Shown here piece after piece: positions 43,896 through 53,065 of a DNA stretch of 64,000 nt. The DNA comes from Solwaraspora sp. WMMD791 (lineage in GTDB: Bacteria > Actinomycetota > Actinomycetes > Mycobacteriales > Micromonosporaceae): assembly GCF_029581195.1 (NCBI RefSeq), contig NZ_CP120737.1, positions 744,001 through 808,000 of the forward strand, in the 5' to 3' direction. The notes beneath the pieces are model-generated. The model was not told the origin of the DNA. It searched no databases and worked only from the letters and a program-made list of their open reading frames with translations. The translations under genes were made by a program, and so were the position numbers. Within the stretch, counting starts at the first letter, position 1, and each line of letters opens with the position of its first letter.

Positions 43896-44546
43896 CCAGT
43901 CACTCAGCGCCGCCGGATCCACGATCACGACCGTACGCCGCCCGGTGGTGACGATGCCCGCTTCCCGCAACGCGGTGAGCTCGGTGACGACCGCGTTGCG
44001 GGAGGCACCTACCAGCTCGGCGAGCTCCGACTGGGCCAACCCGATCCCGGGTCGCCCTGTGCTGCGTCGAACCTCCCGGTCGAGGTGCAGCAACGTACGG
44101 GCCAGCCGGTCCCGTACCGGCAGCACAGCCATCGCGACGCGTTGCTCATCCGCGTCGCGCAGCCGGCGCACCGTGTAGGCCGCGAAGCCCGCCGCGAAGG
44201 CGGGCCGGTTCAGGAAGTGCCGGAACTGCGGGCCGCTCAGCAGTCGGGTGACCGTCGGAGTGAGAGCGGTCACCGTCGCCGACCGGGCCATCTGGTCCAC
44301 TGCGGACAGATCGCCGACGACGTCGCCGGCGGCCCGCAGCGTCAGCATCGCGTGGCCGCCGTCGCTTTCCGACCGGACGACCTTGACGCAGCCGGCGAGG
44401 ATCACGTGCACATGCTGACCGGTGTCACCCTGACGCAGCATCACGGCACGGGGGGCGAAGCGGGCAGCGACGCCGGCCTGCTGCACCTGCTGCCATTCCT
44501 CCGGCGGAAGGTGGGCGACGAGACCGAGCTTCTCGCGGTCCTGCAT
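43878..44546 (-). CDS. Crp/Fnr-family transcriptional regulator
   Basis: I use the ATG at 44546 (MQDREKLGLVAHLP); a start at 44579 would add 11 residues. The roughly 222-residue protein has an N-terminal cyclic-nucleotide-binding-like barrel (VMLRQGDTGQHVHVILAGCV, AAGDVVGDLSAVD), a long dimer helix (VRDRLARTLLHLDREV) and a C-terminal winged helix (LAQSELAELVGASRNAVVTE). The cNMP pocket motif is only partly conserved, so cAMP may not be the ligand. It overlaps the end of the MscS gene by 18 bases. Confidence 0.9.
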   Translation of the reverse strand: MQDREKLGLVAHLPPEEWQQVQQAGVAARFAPRAVMLRQGDTGQHVHVILAGCVKVVRSESDGGHAMLTLRAAGDVVGDLSAVDQMARSATVTALTPTVTRLLSGPQFRHFLNRPAFAAGFAAYTVRRLRDADEQRVAMAVLPVRDRLARTLLHLDREVRRSTGRPGIGLAQSELAELVGASRNAVVTELTALREAGIVTTGRRTVVIVDPAALSDWSAGSG

Positions 44547-44588
44547 GCGACGAATGTATCCGTCGGCGACGATGTACACCGACCGGGC

Positions 44589-45620
44589 TCAGCTGGCGCG
44601 GTCGCGCAGCAGCTCCACCGCCTCGTCGAGGCGCCCCTGCCGGGCCAGCAACGTCACCAGTAGACCCACCCCGTGCCAGTCGTCGGCCGCGACCCCGGCC
44701 TGCAGCAACCTGACAGCCTCGTCGACGTCGCCCCGGTCGGCCAGTACCGTCGCCAAGGCGGTCCGGGCCGCCGGTTCACCCTGGTCGGCGGCGAGCCGCC
44801 AGAACCGTTCCGCCTCACCGGCCGCGCCCTGCTCGTGCAGCAGCGTCGCCAGCCGGGACGCCGCATGCCAGTCACCGGTCTCGGCCAGCACCCGCAGCTG
44901 ATCGAGGTGGCCCCGGTCGGCCAGCAGGTCCACCAGGATCCGCCCGGCCGGTGACTCACCGGCGGCGGCCCGGTCCCGCAGGTAGCCGGTCGGGTCCGGG
45001 ACGGCTTCGATGCCGGGAGACTCCGGCCCGAACGCCCGGCTGCCGCCGAACTCCTGTCGTAGCTGGTCGTCGAGATCGTCGGCGAGTTTGAGCATCGCCC
45101 GGATCGCCACCAGCAGATGTGTCGGCTGGAACTCGGCGCCGAACACCGGGATCGACGCCCAGACGGTGTCGCCGCTGCAGTAGATCCGCCCGAACGGCAG
45201 CGTGGTCGTCAGCTCCGACAACCGGCGGAACAACGTCTCCGTCGGTGAAACCCCGGTCAGCAGCGGGGAGAAGACGTCCACCAGCGGCGGCTCCTCCTGG
45301 GCGCGTACCAGGATCATCGCCGAACCGGCGCGGATGCCGATGTCGCCGTCGGAGTCCAGCCGCAGCTGGTCGACGGTGGTGCCGAGGAAGCTCGCCACGA
45401 CCAGCTTCACCTGGCCGGTCAGTTTGTCGCCGGCGACCGCCCGTACGTCGGCGGCGGTGACCCGGTCTGCCCGCGCACCCGGCGCGCCGACCACCGGCCG
45501 GGCGGCCAGCGCCGCCGCCAGCCGGGTGCTGGTGGGCAGCGGCACCGAGGTGGTCGTCGCGGCCGGCCGGGCGGCGAGTGCGGCGACCAGCCGGGACAGG
45601 AACCGGTCAGCCGCGCTCAT
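44589..45620 (-). CDS. YbjN/type III chaperone-like domain plus TPR repeats
   Basis: The ATG at 45620 (MSAADRFLSRLVAALAARPA) opens a 343-residue protein. Residues about 75-195 look like the YbjN/TY-Chap chaperone-like fold (VKLVVASFLGTTVDQLRLDS, LFRRLSELTTTLPFGRIYCS, VWASIPVFGAEFQPTHLLVA). The last 130 residues are TPR/Sel1-like repeats (AASRLATLLHEQGAAGEAER, AARTALATVLADRGDVDEAV, GVGLLVTLLARQGRLDEAVE). It overlaps the end of the membrane-protein gene before it by 14 bases. A protein-protein interaction role is likely; the partner is unknown. Confidence 0.75.
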   Translation of the reverse strand: MSAADRFLSRLVAALAARPAATTTSVPLPTSTRLAAALAARPVVGAPGARADRVTAADVRAVAGDKLTGQVKLVVASFLGTTVDQLRLDSDGDIGIRAGSAMILVRAQEEPPLVDVFSPLLTGVSPTETLFRRLSELTTTLPFGRIYCSGDTVWASIPVFGAEFQPTHLLVAIRAMLKLADDLDDQLRQEFGGSRAFGPESPGIEAVPDPTGYLRDRAAAGESPAGRILVDLLADRGHLDQLRVLAETGDWHAASRLATLLHEQGAAGEAERFWRLAADQGEPAARTALATVLADRGDVDEAVRLLQAGVAADDWHGVGLLVTLLARQGRLDEAVELLRDRAS

Positions 45621-45966
45621 CGCCGGACTCCCGACCGGTCGACGCATCCGGTGGGGCCGTCGGGTCGACGACCCGCACCTGGTCGAACATCTTCGCGATG
45701 AACAATGGCGCGACCACCCCGAAAACAAAGGTCGCGAACGCCGTGGTCGCCACGCCACCGGCAGCCGCCGCTGCGGCCAGTCCGGTGCCGGCGATGGCAC
45801 GCAAAGTGACCGCGAAAACGATGATGGGCCGGTCCCGTCGGCTGCGCCACGGCCACTGCCAGCGACCTTTCGACTCGGTCGTCGGGCGCATCATGCCGTA
45901 GAGATTCAACGCCTCGGCCACTATGCTGCCGACCAGTCCCCACGTCGCTGCGATCCATAGAGACAC
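45607..45966 (-). CDS. Small membrane protein (119 aa)
   Basis: The 119-residue protein has an N-terminal hydrophobic helix (SLWIAATWGLVGSIVAEALN), a basic middle (WQWPWRSRRDRP) and two more membrane helices (IIVFAVTLRAIAGTGLAAAA, AFATFVFGVVAPLFIAKMF), then a polar tail. The family is not recognised. It is the first gene of a two-gene operon with the YbjN/TPR protein (14-base overlap), so the two may form a membrane-linked complex. Confidence 0.75.
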   Translation of the reverse strand: MSLWIAATWGLVGSIVAEALNLYGMMRPTTESKGRWQWPWRSRRDRPIIVFAVTLRAIAGTGLAAAAAAGGVATTAFATFVFGVVAPLFIAKMFDQVRVVDPTAPPDASTGRESGDERG

Positions 45967-46207
45967 GTCCCCACTCTACTGATCGTGGTCACCCGTTCAC
46001 CCGACGGGTGCCGATCCGGTCGACGCCCCGGCGTCCGCCCTGGTCGGCCACTGCTGCAACGGTATCCGACGCCGGCAACCGGCCACCGCAACCGAATGGA
46101 GATCAACATTTCGCCGGCGGGGACTGGCGCGGTGCGGGAGGAAATGAGACTGTATCCGGCGGTTATCTGACATGTCCGGGCGGCCGGCACCGGAATCGGA
46201 GGGCAAA

Positions 46208-47395
46208 ATGTCCGAAAAGGACGACGAGCAGACGCGGCTGCGGATCGGTGGCTGGCTACCGAACGACGGCGCACCCGGGTCGGTCTCGCCGCCGCCACCG
46301 GACGCCCCCGCCGCCGACGCATCCAGGACCCCCGGCGCCGTCGCCCGACACAGCGCCGCCAACTTCCTACGCCGGGTCACCCCGAACCGGCCGCTGACCG
46401 CCATCGTGCCCCGCTCCGGTGCCCGCAACGCCGCCCGGCAGGCAGCCGCCGCCGCAGCCGCCGCCAACCGCGTCGCCCCCGCCGACCTGCCATCCGGCGG
46501 CCTCGGCGGCACCGGCGACGCCGGCCGCGGTGCCACCTACCGGGCCGGACACACCGACCAGCAGCCGAACGCGCAACGACGGCTCGTCCTCGGCGGCGCC
46601 GCCCTCGTCACCATCACCGTCCTGATCGGAATCGCCGTCGCTCAGGACAGCACCCAGCAGGCACCGATCCGTGGCGAGTTCGCCGCCAACGCCCCCGCCG
46701 TGATCCCCTCCACCGGCGCGTCGACCGGCACCGACGACCCGGCAACCGATGCCGACCCGGATTCCGACGCCGACCTGCCCGGCGTGGACGGACCGGTCGG
46801 CGATCCCGCCGCCCCGGCCACCCCGACCCCCGGCGACGCCACCGGCGGCGGCACCGCCCCCGGCACCGGCACCACGGCCCCCGGCACCGGCACCGCGACC
46901 ACCCCACCCGCTCCCGCGCCACCGACCACGCCGGCCGGCCCCGCCGAGGTGCCACTGCTCATCGGCACCCGGATCAACTTCGAGGCCGCCGGCCTGCCCG
47001 GCCACCGGATCCGCCACCGCGACGGCATCGTCGTCGTCGAACGCGTCGACGCCGGCAGCCGGTCCGACGTCAAGGCCGACGCCGCCTTCGTCGTGCGCGC
47101 CGGACTGGCCAACCGCAACTGCCTGTCCTTCGAATCGGTCAACGCACCCGGCCACTTCCTGCGCCACTACGACTTCCGGATGTTCCTGGCCCGCAACGAC
47201 AACAGCGCCATCTTCCGCGCCGACACCACCTTCTGCGTGGTCCCCGGCATTGGCGGCAAGCACACCTCGCTGCGCTCACACAACTACCCGGACCGCTTCC
47301 TGCGTCACGACGGCAGTAGGCAGATGCGGATCTCGGCGATCGGCGACGGCTCCTCGGCGGCGACGGCGACCTTCATCGCCCGTACCCCCGTCTGA
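46208..47395 (+). CDS. Membrane-anchored protein with AbfB (arabinose-binding) domain
   Basis: The ATG at 46208 follows CGGAGGG; an in-frame ATG at 46172 lacks one. The roughly 395-residue protein has a disordered cytoplasmic part, one membrane helix (LVLGGAALVTITVLIGIAVA), a long Pro/Thr/Gly-rich linker (tandem GTGTTAPGTGTA-like units) and a C-terminal AbfB beta-trefoil (about 260-395) with the repeated pattern ESVNAPGHFLRHYDF and RSHNYPDRFLRHDGS. AbfB modules bind arabinofuranose side chains. No catalytic domain is present, so it may tether the cell to plant or mycobacterial-type arabinans or act as an adhesin. Confidence 0.85.
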   Translation: MSEKDDEQTRLRIGGWLPNDGAPGSVSPPPPDAPAADASRTPGAVARHSAANFLRRVTPNRPLTAIVPRSGARNAARQAAAAAAAANRVAPADLPSGGLGGTGDAGRGATYRAGHTDQQPNAQRRLVLGGAALVTITVLIGIAVAQDSTQQAPIRGEFAANAPAVIPSTGASTGTDDPATDADPDSDADLPGVDGPVGDPAAPATPTPGDATGGGTAPGTGTTAPGTGTATTPPAPAPPTTPAGPAEVPLLIGTRINFEAAGLPGHRIRHRDGIVVVERVDAGSRSDVKADAAFVVRAGLANRNCLSFESVNAPGHFLRHYDFRMFLARNDNSAIFRADTTFCVVPGIGGKHTSLRSHNYPDRFLRHDGSRQMRISAIGDGSSAATATFIARTPV

Positions 47396-48092
47396 CCGCA
47401 CCGGGCTCGCGGCGCATCGACCACAGCGGCGGCCCGGCGGGGGACAGGTGCCGGGGACCGGGCGTCCGCCACCCGTGGCGGGCCAGCAGGTCCCGTACGT
47501 ACGGCTCGTCGGTGACCGTGTGCCCGACGAGCCCGGCGGCGTCCAACCGACGCTGATGGTCGTCGAGCAGCGCGGCACCGATCCGCCGCCGCCGCAACCA
47601 CGGCGCCGCCGCCCACCACACCAACTCGTGCCCGGCGACCTCGGTCGTCTCGCCCGCCTCGCCCGCCGCCACGGCCACCTCGGTCGCCTCGGCGCGCTGG
47701 TCCGGACGCTCCGGTCGGTCCGGGCCCGTCGGTAGCCGCAGCGCCGCGCTGCGATGCTCGTCGCGCGCCGCCCGCAGATGCGCGAACCGCCGCCGATAGA
47801 TGCCGACCGCGCCGAGCAGCGCCCGGTCGTGGGCGGTCACCGTCTCCAACACCATCGGGTACGGCTGCCAGACGGCCACCCCGGCACCGTCACCGGCCAC
47901 CCGGACGATCCCATGCGACAACGCCTGCGTCAGCTCCACCTCGAACACCCGCAGGAACGTGGTGTACCGGGCCGCCACGCCCCCGATCAGCCACGACGCC
48001 ACCGGATTCGACACGAACGCCTCCGCCAGCAACGCCGACAACTCGCCGACGTCGCCGGCCACCGCCGGCCGTACGGCCGTTTCGCACTGCAC
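47373..48092 (-). CDS. GNAT-family N-acetyltransferase
   Basis: The GTG at 48092 is seven bases from AAGGAGA; another GTG at 48098 overlaps that site. The roughly 239-residue protein has the GNAT order: TAVRPAVAGDVGELSALLAE, AGVAVWQPYP, then WLRRRRIGAALLDDHQRRLD for acetyl-CoA binding and RHGWRTPGPRHL near the end. Substrates of such proteins vary from drugs to protein N-termini. It starts two bases before the end of the small Cys-protein gene and follows it in the same operon. Its last 23 bases overlap the convergent AbfB gene. Confidence 0.85.
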   Translation of the reverse strand: MQCETAVRPAVAGDVGELSALLAEAFVSNPVASWLIGGVAARYTTFLRVFEVELTQALSHGIVRVAGDGAGVAVWQPYPMVLETVTAHDRALLGAVGIYRRRFAHLRAARDEHRSAALRLPTGPDRPERPDQRAEATEVAVAAGEAGETTEVAGHELVWWAAAPWLRRRRIGAALLDDHQRRLDAAGLVGHTVTDEPYVRDLLARHGWRTPGPRHLSPAGPPLWSMRREPGAVRRGYGR

Positions 48093-48094
48093 GG

Positions 48095-48397
48095 TCACTC
48101 TCCTTCACGCTTGGTGGTCATGGTGGTGGCGCTGCGCGTGCGCGCCGTCCGGGCCCAGGCCAGGAAACGGACGTACGCCACCGCCGGGGCCAGCCCCGGC
48201 AGATCGTGCGCGGCCTCGACGGACCGCTCCGCCACGTACATGCACAGACCGATCCGGTCGTACGCGGCGATCAGCTGCGCCTTCGCCGGATCGCACGGCC
48301 ACGGCTGCCCGCACACCCGGCACCGCCACGACGGCCGTACGGCCACGTGGTCGACCTCGGCCACCCGGCCCCGGCCGCCGACGCGGTCGACGGTCAT
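48095..48397 (-). CDS. Small cysteine-containing protein (100 aa)
   Basis: Starting at the ATG at 48397 (MTVDRVGGRGRVAEVDHVAV), it has SWRCRVCGQPWPCDPAKAQL followed by a helical region (AAYDRIGLCMYVAERSVEAA) and a basic tail. The C-x-x-C and a further Cys suggest metal binding. This WRC-CG-PWPC pattern is common in short actinobacterial proteins of unknown role, often beside XRE/DUF397 genes. It overlaps the zinc-ribbon gene upstream by four bases and precedes the GNAT gene. Confidence 0.75.
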   Translation of the reverse strand: MTVDRVGGRGRVAEVDHVAVRPSWRCRVCGQPWPCDPAKAQLIAAYDRIGLCMYVAERSVEAAHDLPGLAPAVAYVRFLAWARTARTRSATTMTTKREGE

Positions 48398-48558
48398 CGA
48401 CCGACGTCGAGGGTGACGAACTGCCCGGAACCGCATTGCGGGCAGCGCAACGTGTGCCCGCACACCGGGCACCAGCGCCGCCGCAGCCGACACAGCAGCA
48501 GGCCCGGCGGAATGCCGAGCAGGACACCGGACAGAATGAACGCGAGAGCGGACAACAT
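48394..48558 (-). CDS. Small membrane-anchored zinc-ribbon protein (54 aa)
   Basis: The ATG at 48558 follows GGGAGGAAAT. The 54-residue product has one N-terminal membrane helix (LSALAFILSGVLLGIPPGLL) and a four-Cys zinc ribbon (RWCPVCGHTLRCPQCGSG). Its TGA overlaps the ATG of the next small Cys protein (ATGA). The two may act together; no function is known. Confidence 0.75.
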   Translation of the reverse strand: MLSALAFILSGVLLGIPPGLLLCRLRRRWCPVCGHTLRCPQCGSGQFVTLDVGR

Positions 48559-48862
48559 TCGATTTCCTCCCGAGCGAAGATCAATTAATCGTGCGGCAGG
48601 AGCGCGCGGTGCCGGGCCCGCCGCAGCTGGTAACGGGGGCTCCCAACTGCGGCGGGTGACTATGGACAGCACCGGTACGAGTTATCTAACGTGGACCACA
48701 TGCAATTGACAAGGCGTGTTGCGCCGTCATCGCCATGGGCGTGGTCTGGTGGAAGGCAATCAATTCGGTGCCGGGCGCCTTCACGATTATGAAGGCGTTC
48801 GTCAGTTGAATGTCAGCCACGTGATGACTAGACTCACCACAGAGGATGAAGGGGGCGAGCTC
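48559..48862. other. 304-bp divergent region with a GC-rich hairpin
   Basis: This gap lies between the zinc-ribbon operon and the XRE gene. A perfect 10-bp inverted repeat CCCGCCGCAG at 48617-48626 pairs with 48647-48656. A lower-GC stretch follows (48680-48840), with in-frame upstream starts for the XRE protein. Promoters for both directions should lie here; none is clear enough to mark. Confidence 0.4.
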
Positions 48863-49777
48863 TTGTCCGGCTCGATCGGCACCACCCTGCTCCGCCGACA
48901 CATCGGCCGCTGGTTCACCGTCTTACGGGAGTCCGCCGGCATCAGTCAGGACGCCGCCGCCAGGGCGCTGCAACGCGGCTCGTCCACGATCTGGCGCATC
49001 GAGGCCGGCGACGAGCGGATCCGCTTCCGCGACGTCGACGTCCACGCGATGTGCACCCTCTACCGGGTCGCTCCGGAGACCCGCGACCGACTGCTCGTCC
49101 TCACCAAGGAGACCCGCGACGCCCCGAAACGCGCCTGGTGGCACGACTACACCGAGTCCGCCCTGCCAGCCTGGTTCGGCCTCTACGTCTCCCTCGAAGA
49201 CAGCGCCGACACCATCCGCCAGTACGAGCCCGAGTCGGTTCCCGGGCTGCTTCAAGTGCGCTCCTACGCCGAAGCAGTGACCCGACTGCCGGTAGGGCTC
49301 CTCACTGACGAACAGATTGCACACCGTGTCAAGGTCCGGCTGGAGCGGCAAGGGCTTCTGGTCTCACCGAGGCCACCCCACCTGCGGGTGATGCTGAACG
49401 AGGCGGTGCTGTACCGAATGGTCGGGGGCACTGACGTGATGACGGAGCAGCTCCGTCACCTGCTCGACGTCACGGATCGGCACAGCATCTCTATCCGGGT
49501 CGTGCCCTACACGGTTGGTGCTCATGGAGGTATGAACTCCGCCTTCAGTTTTCTGACGTTCCCCAACGCTCCACTGAGCCCGGACCCTGTCGAACCACCC
49601 TTGATCTACGTTGACACCTTGACTGGTTCGCTGTACCTCAACAAGGCAGATGAGGTCAGGGCGTACGAGTTGGTCTGGAAGGATCTTGAGAGTCGTGCCC
49701 TCGACGAGTCAGCGTCGCGGGACTGTATCCGTCACGCATTGGAGGCAATCGCAAATGGACAGCCTGACCGGCGCTAA
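48863..49777 (+). CDS. XRE-family regulator with DUF5753 (DUF397 partner)
   Basis: The roughly 304-residue protein has an XRE HTH at the N-terminus (LLRRHIGRWFTVLRESAGIS, QDAAARALQRGSSTIWRIEA) and a long DUF5753 ligand-like domain (WFGLYVSLEDSADTIRQYEP, VPGLLQVRSYAEAVTRL). I use the TTG at 48863 for the upstream AAGGGGG; an in-frame ATG at 48824 is the alternative. These regulators are almost always paired with DUF397 genes in actinobacteria and act in development or secondary metabolism. The stop overlaps the DUF397 start. Confidence 0.88.
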   Translation: MSGSIGTTLLRRHIGRWFTVLRESAGISQDAAARALQRGSSTIWRIEAGDERIRFRDVDVHAMCTLYRVAPETRDRLLVLTKETRDAPKRAWWHDYTESALPAWFGLYVSLEDSADTIRQYEPESVPGLLQVRSYAEAVTRLPVGLLTDEQIAHRVKVRLERQGLLVSPRPPHLRVMLNEAVLYRMVGGTDVMTEQLRHLLDVTDRHSISIRVVPYTVGAHGGMNSAFSFLTFPNAPLSPDPVEPPLIYVDTLTGSLYLNKADEVRAYELVWKDLESRALDESASRDCIRHALEAIANGQPDRR

Positions 49778-49943
49778 CTGGCACAAGAGCACCCGAAGTG
49801 GTAATTCCGGCAACTGTGTCGAAGTGGCCACGAACCTGCCTGACCTCGTCGCCGTACGGGACAGCAAGGACACCGCCGGCCCGGTCCTGACCTTCACACC
49901 CGCCCAATGGGTAACCTTCACCACCGCCCTACCCATTCGGTGA
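49755..49943 (+). CDS. DUF397 protein
   Basis: A 62-residue protein with the DUF397 pattern ANWHKSTRSGNSGNCVEVAT and VAVRDSKD, ending in FTPAQWVTFT. It overlaps the end of the XRE/DUF5753 gene by 23 bases. Such pairs behave as regulator and small effector (in Streptomyces some are toxin-antitoxin-like or developmental switches). A strong terminator follows and insulates the CRISPR leader. Confidence 0.92.
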   Translation: MDSLTGANWHKSTRSGNSGNCVEVATNLPDLVAVRDSKDTAGPVLTFTPAQWVTFTTALPIR

Positions 49944-49951
49944 GTCTCGCA

Positions 49952-49990
49952 GGGGCGGATGCAGGCAGGTACCCTCACTGCATCCGCCCC
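49952..49990 (+). terminator. Hairpin terminator between DUF397 and the CRISPR leader
   Basis: A perfect 13-bp stem (GGGGCGGATGCAG) with a 13-base loop starts eight bases after the DUF397 stop. Confidence 0.8.
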
Positions 49991-50075
49991 AACCCTCGTC
50001 GTCTGTCGGAGTAGCGTCCAAATGAAAGTGAACGAAAACCGGCCGGTAACGTTGTAGAAGTCCAGCTCAGCAAGT
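49991..50075 (+). promoter_or_regulatory. CRISPR leader (AT-richer)
   Basis: The 85 bases before the first repeat are clearly AT-richer than the surroundings (AAATGAAAGTGAACGAAAAC) and end AGCTCAGCAAGT. Leader identity is supported by repeat orientation (stem-loop and 3' handle reading left to right) and by degenerate repeats being at the far end. It should hold the pre-crRNA promoter and the site for spacer integration. Confidence 0.75.
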
Positions 50076-51753
50076 CTGCTCCCCGCGTACGCGGGGATGG
50101 TCCCCCACCACCCCAGAACACATCAAAGACGACTGCTGCTCCCCGCGTACGCGGGGATGGTCCCCAGAGCCAAAAAGCGGTCCCGATCATGCTGCAACCT
50201 GCTCCCCGCGTACGCGGGGATGGTCCCGTGAGCACTTCGCGGGCGGCCCACTCGATCGACTGCTCCCCGCGTACGCGGGGATGGTCCCCGGCAGATCAGA
50301 TCCGCACTCACACTCAGAGGCTGCTCCCCGCGTACGCGGGGATGGTCCCCGGACCGGGCCGCCGATCAGCTCAGCCATCCTCTGCTCCCCGCGTACGCGG
50401 GGATGGTCCCCGGCCGATGCTCGGTGGCGAGCCGCTGTCGGACTGCTCCCCGCGTACGCGGGGATGGTCCCGCCGAGGGCATGAAGGCGGCCGAGACAGG
50501 CCTCTGCTCCCCGCGTACGCGGGGATGGTCCCGTGATGCCGGAGGCGATGGCCCGCGCGGCCTACTGCTCCCCGCGTACGCGGGGATGGTCCCAGTCGGC
50601 GGCAATGGACTCGGCGACTTCAGGACTGCTCCCCGCGTACGCGGGGATGGTCCCCGGGCCATCAGCTCGTCGACGGCGGCAGCGACCTGCTCCCCGCGTA
50701 CGCGGGGATGGTCCCTCGACGAAGACCAGCGAATCGCCCGCGCCTGCCTGCTCCCCGCGTACGCGGGGATGGTCCCCTGCCCCTTGGCGAGCTGCTGCGC
50801 GACCGCAGCTGCTCCCCGCGTACGCGGGGATGGTCCCACGAAGATCGGCCAGTGGGACGCCGCGAACTTCTGCTCCCCGCGTACGCGGGGATGGTCCCTG
50901 CCCAGGCCTCGGCGCCCGCGGCGACCGGCACTGCTCCCCGCGTACGCGGGGATGGTCCCTCGCCGACGCAGCGGCCGTTGTCGTCGTGGCCCTGCTCCCC
51001 GCGTACGCGGGGATGGTCCCGTGGGCGGCACCGCGAGCGTGCTGCGGGCGGTCTGCTCCCCGCGTACGCGGGGATGGTCCCCGGTGCCCTGGGGGCTGCG
51101 CTGGTGCTCCGCCCTGCTCCCCGCGTACGCGGGGATGGTCCCTGGATCAGCCGCGCCATCGCGGCATGGTCTCCCTGCTCCCCGCGTACGCGGGGATGGT
51201 CCCGGGCGCCGCTGTGAGCCGGTCGTCGCCGACTGCTGCTCCCCGCGTACGCGGGGATGGTCCCGCACGTTCGACAACCATGCTCGCCGGCTGCTGCTGC
51301 TCCCCGCGTACGCGGGGATGGTCCCTGTGGCTATGTCGGTCGGGGTGGTGATCGTCCCTGCTCCCCGCGTACGCGGGGATGGTCCCTCAAATTCCTCGTT
51401 GTCGACCTCGGCGCTTTCCTGCTCCCCGCGTACGCGGGGATGGTCCCGCTTCGCCCTCGGCCCACGGGTCGACCGCAGGCTGCTCCCCGCGTACGCGGGG
51501 ATGGTCCCCGACAGGCCAAGGTGTACCAACTGCTGTTCGGCCTGCTCCCCGCGTACGCGGGGATGGTCCCGCTGGCTGCGGTCGTGGGCCGAACGGGTCC
51601 GCCTGCTCCCCGCGTACGCGGGGATGGTCCCTCCCGTGGGGCCGCCTGGAGCCGTGCCACCACCTGCTCCCCGCGTACGCGGGGATGGTCCCGCCTCCGG
51701 GGACACCGAGGTCGTCTCCGTGACCTGCTCCCCGCGTACGCGGGGATGGTCCC
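50076..51753 (+). CRISPR. Type I-E CRISPR array, leader-proximal part (28 repeats)
   Basis: A 29-nt repeat (begins CTGCTCCCCGCG, ends CGGGGATGGTCCC, with a 7-bp stem CCCCGCG/CGCGGGG and GTAC or TA in the loop) occurs 28 times. Spacers are 32 nt except 31 and 34 nt for the first two and 33 nt for one near 51520. Repeats here are almost identical, as expected near a leader. The final spacer (from 51754) is cut after 12 bases by an IS21-family insertion. The crRNA strand is plus by analogy with the E. coli repeat, which is processed by Cas6e. Confidence 0.98.
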
Positions 51754-51760
51754 GTCGTCC

Positions 51761-51765
51761 ACTAC
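51761..51765. repeat. Target-site duplication, left copy (ACTAC)
   Basis: The bases ACTAC at 51761-51765 immediately precede the left end (TGTCA) of the insertion sequence and recur at 53929-53933 immediately after its right end. Confidence 0.9.
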
Positions 51766-51835
51766 TGTCAGCTCCGCGTGAAAACTGACCACGTGGTTCC
51801 GGCTGAATCGGGACCACCTCCTGAAGCATCGGGAG

Positions 51836-53065
51836 GTGCTGAGCGTGGAGGACTGGGCGGAGATCCGGCGGCTGCGGCGGTCGGAGGGTATGGCGATTCA
51901 GGCCATCGCACGGCGGTTGAGGATGTCTCGCAACACCGTGAAGAAGGCGTTGGCCAGTGATGAGCCGCCGCGGTACCGACGGGCTGCGAAGGGCTCGATC
52001 GTGGACGCGGTCGAGCCGCAGATCAGGGCGTTGTTGGCGGAGTTCCCGGACATGCCCTCGACGGTGATCATGGAACGGGTCGGGTGGACCCGTGGGAAGA
52101 CGGTGTTCTGTGACCGGGTGCAGCGGCTGCGGCCGTTGTTCCGCCGGCCTGACCCGGCGCAGCGCACCGAGTACCTGCCGGGTGAGCTGGCGCAGTGTGA
52201 TCTGTGGTTCCCGCCGGCGGACGTGCCCCTGGGGTTCGGTCAGGTCGGACGGCCGCCGGTGATGGTGATGGTGTCCGGGTACTCGCGGTGGCTGACGGCG
52301 GTGATGATCCCGTCCCGGCAGTCGGCGGATCTGCTGGTCGGACACTGGACGTTGATCTCCGGGTGGGGTCGGGTGCCCAGGACGTTGGTATGGGACAACG
52401 AGTCCGCGGTCGGCCAGTGGCGTGCCGGCAGGCCGCAGTTGACCGAGGCGATGAACGGCTTCCGTGGCACTCTCGGGATCCGCGTGCTCCAGTGCCGGCC
52501 GGCGGACCCGGAAGCCAAAGGCCTGGTGGAGCGGGCGAACGGCTATCTGGAGACGTCGTTCCTGCCCGGGCGCCGGTTCAGCTCGCCCCGGGACTTCAAC
52601 GCCCAGCTTGCCGAATGGCTGGTACGGGCGAACCAGCGTCGGCACCGGGTGCTGGGCTGCCGGCCGGTGGACCGGTGGGAGGCCGACCGAGCGGCGATGC
52701 TGACGCTGCCGCCGGTCGCGCCGGTGGTCGGCTGGCGGCGGAGCACCCGTCTGCCCCGCGACCACTACGTCCGGCTGGACGGCAACGACTACTCGGTGCA
52801 CCCGATGGTGGTGGGCCGCCGGGTCGACGTGGTCGCTGACGCCGACCGGGTGCAGGTGCTCTGCGAGGGCCGTCTCGTCGCCCGGCACGACCGGTGCTGG
52901 GCGCGGCATCAGAGCATCACCGACCCGGCTCACCGTCAGGCCGCCGCCGATCTGCGGACCGCCGCGCGGCAGGCGCCGGCACCGGCGGTCACGGCCGAGG
53001 TGGAGCACCGCAGGTTGGCCGACTACGACCGCATGTTCGGTGTCGATGCCGAGGCGGCCGCGTGA
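51836..53065 (+). CDS. istA: IS21-family transposase IstA
   Basis: A 409-residue transposase. The N-terminal HTH is readable in DWAEIRRLRRSEGMAIQAIA and RMSRNTVKKAL. The DDE integrase core has Asp in LAQCDLWFPPADVP, Asp in TLVWDNESAVGQW and Glu in EAKGLVERANGYLETSF. The C-terminal domain carries LDGNDYSVHPMVVGRRVDVV. It catalyses strand transfer with the help of the ATPase IstB. The start is a GTG at 51836 (GTG at 51845 also possible). Its stop overlaps the istB ATG. No frameshift is seen, so the element could still be active. Confidence 0.95.
   Translation: MLSVEDWAEIRRLRRSEGMAIQAIARRLRMSRNTVKKALASDEPPRYRRAAKGSIVDAVEPQIRALLAEFPDMPSTVIMERVGWTRGKTVFCDRVQRLRPLFRRPDPAQRTEYLPGELAQCDLWFPPADVPLGFGQVGRPPVMVMVSGYSRWLTAVMIPSRQSADLLVGHWTLISGWGRVPRTLVWDNESAVGQWRAGRPQLTEAMNGFRGTLGIRVLQCRPADPEAKGLVERANGYLETSFLPGRRFSSPRDFNAQLAEWLVRANQRRHRVLGCRPVDRWEADRAAMLTLPPVAPVVGWRRSTRLPRDHYVRLDGNDYSVHPMVVGRRVDVVADADRVQVLCEGRLVARHDRCWARHQSITDPAHRQAAADLRTAARQAPAPAVTAEVEHRRLADYDRMFGVDAEAAA

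Noticed and set aside
50366-53008. Long open frames through the CRISPR repeats (plus and minus), with recurring PRTRGW or GPSPRTRGA units
   Set aside because: The periodic protein is only the translation of the 61-nt repeat-spacer unit. No start signal or codon pattern supports a protein.
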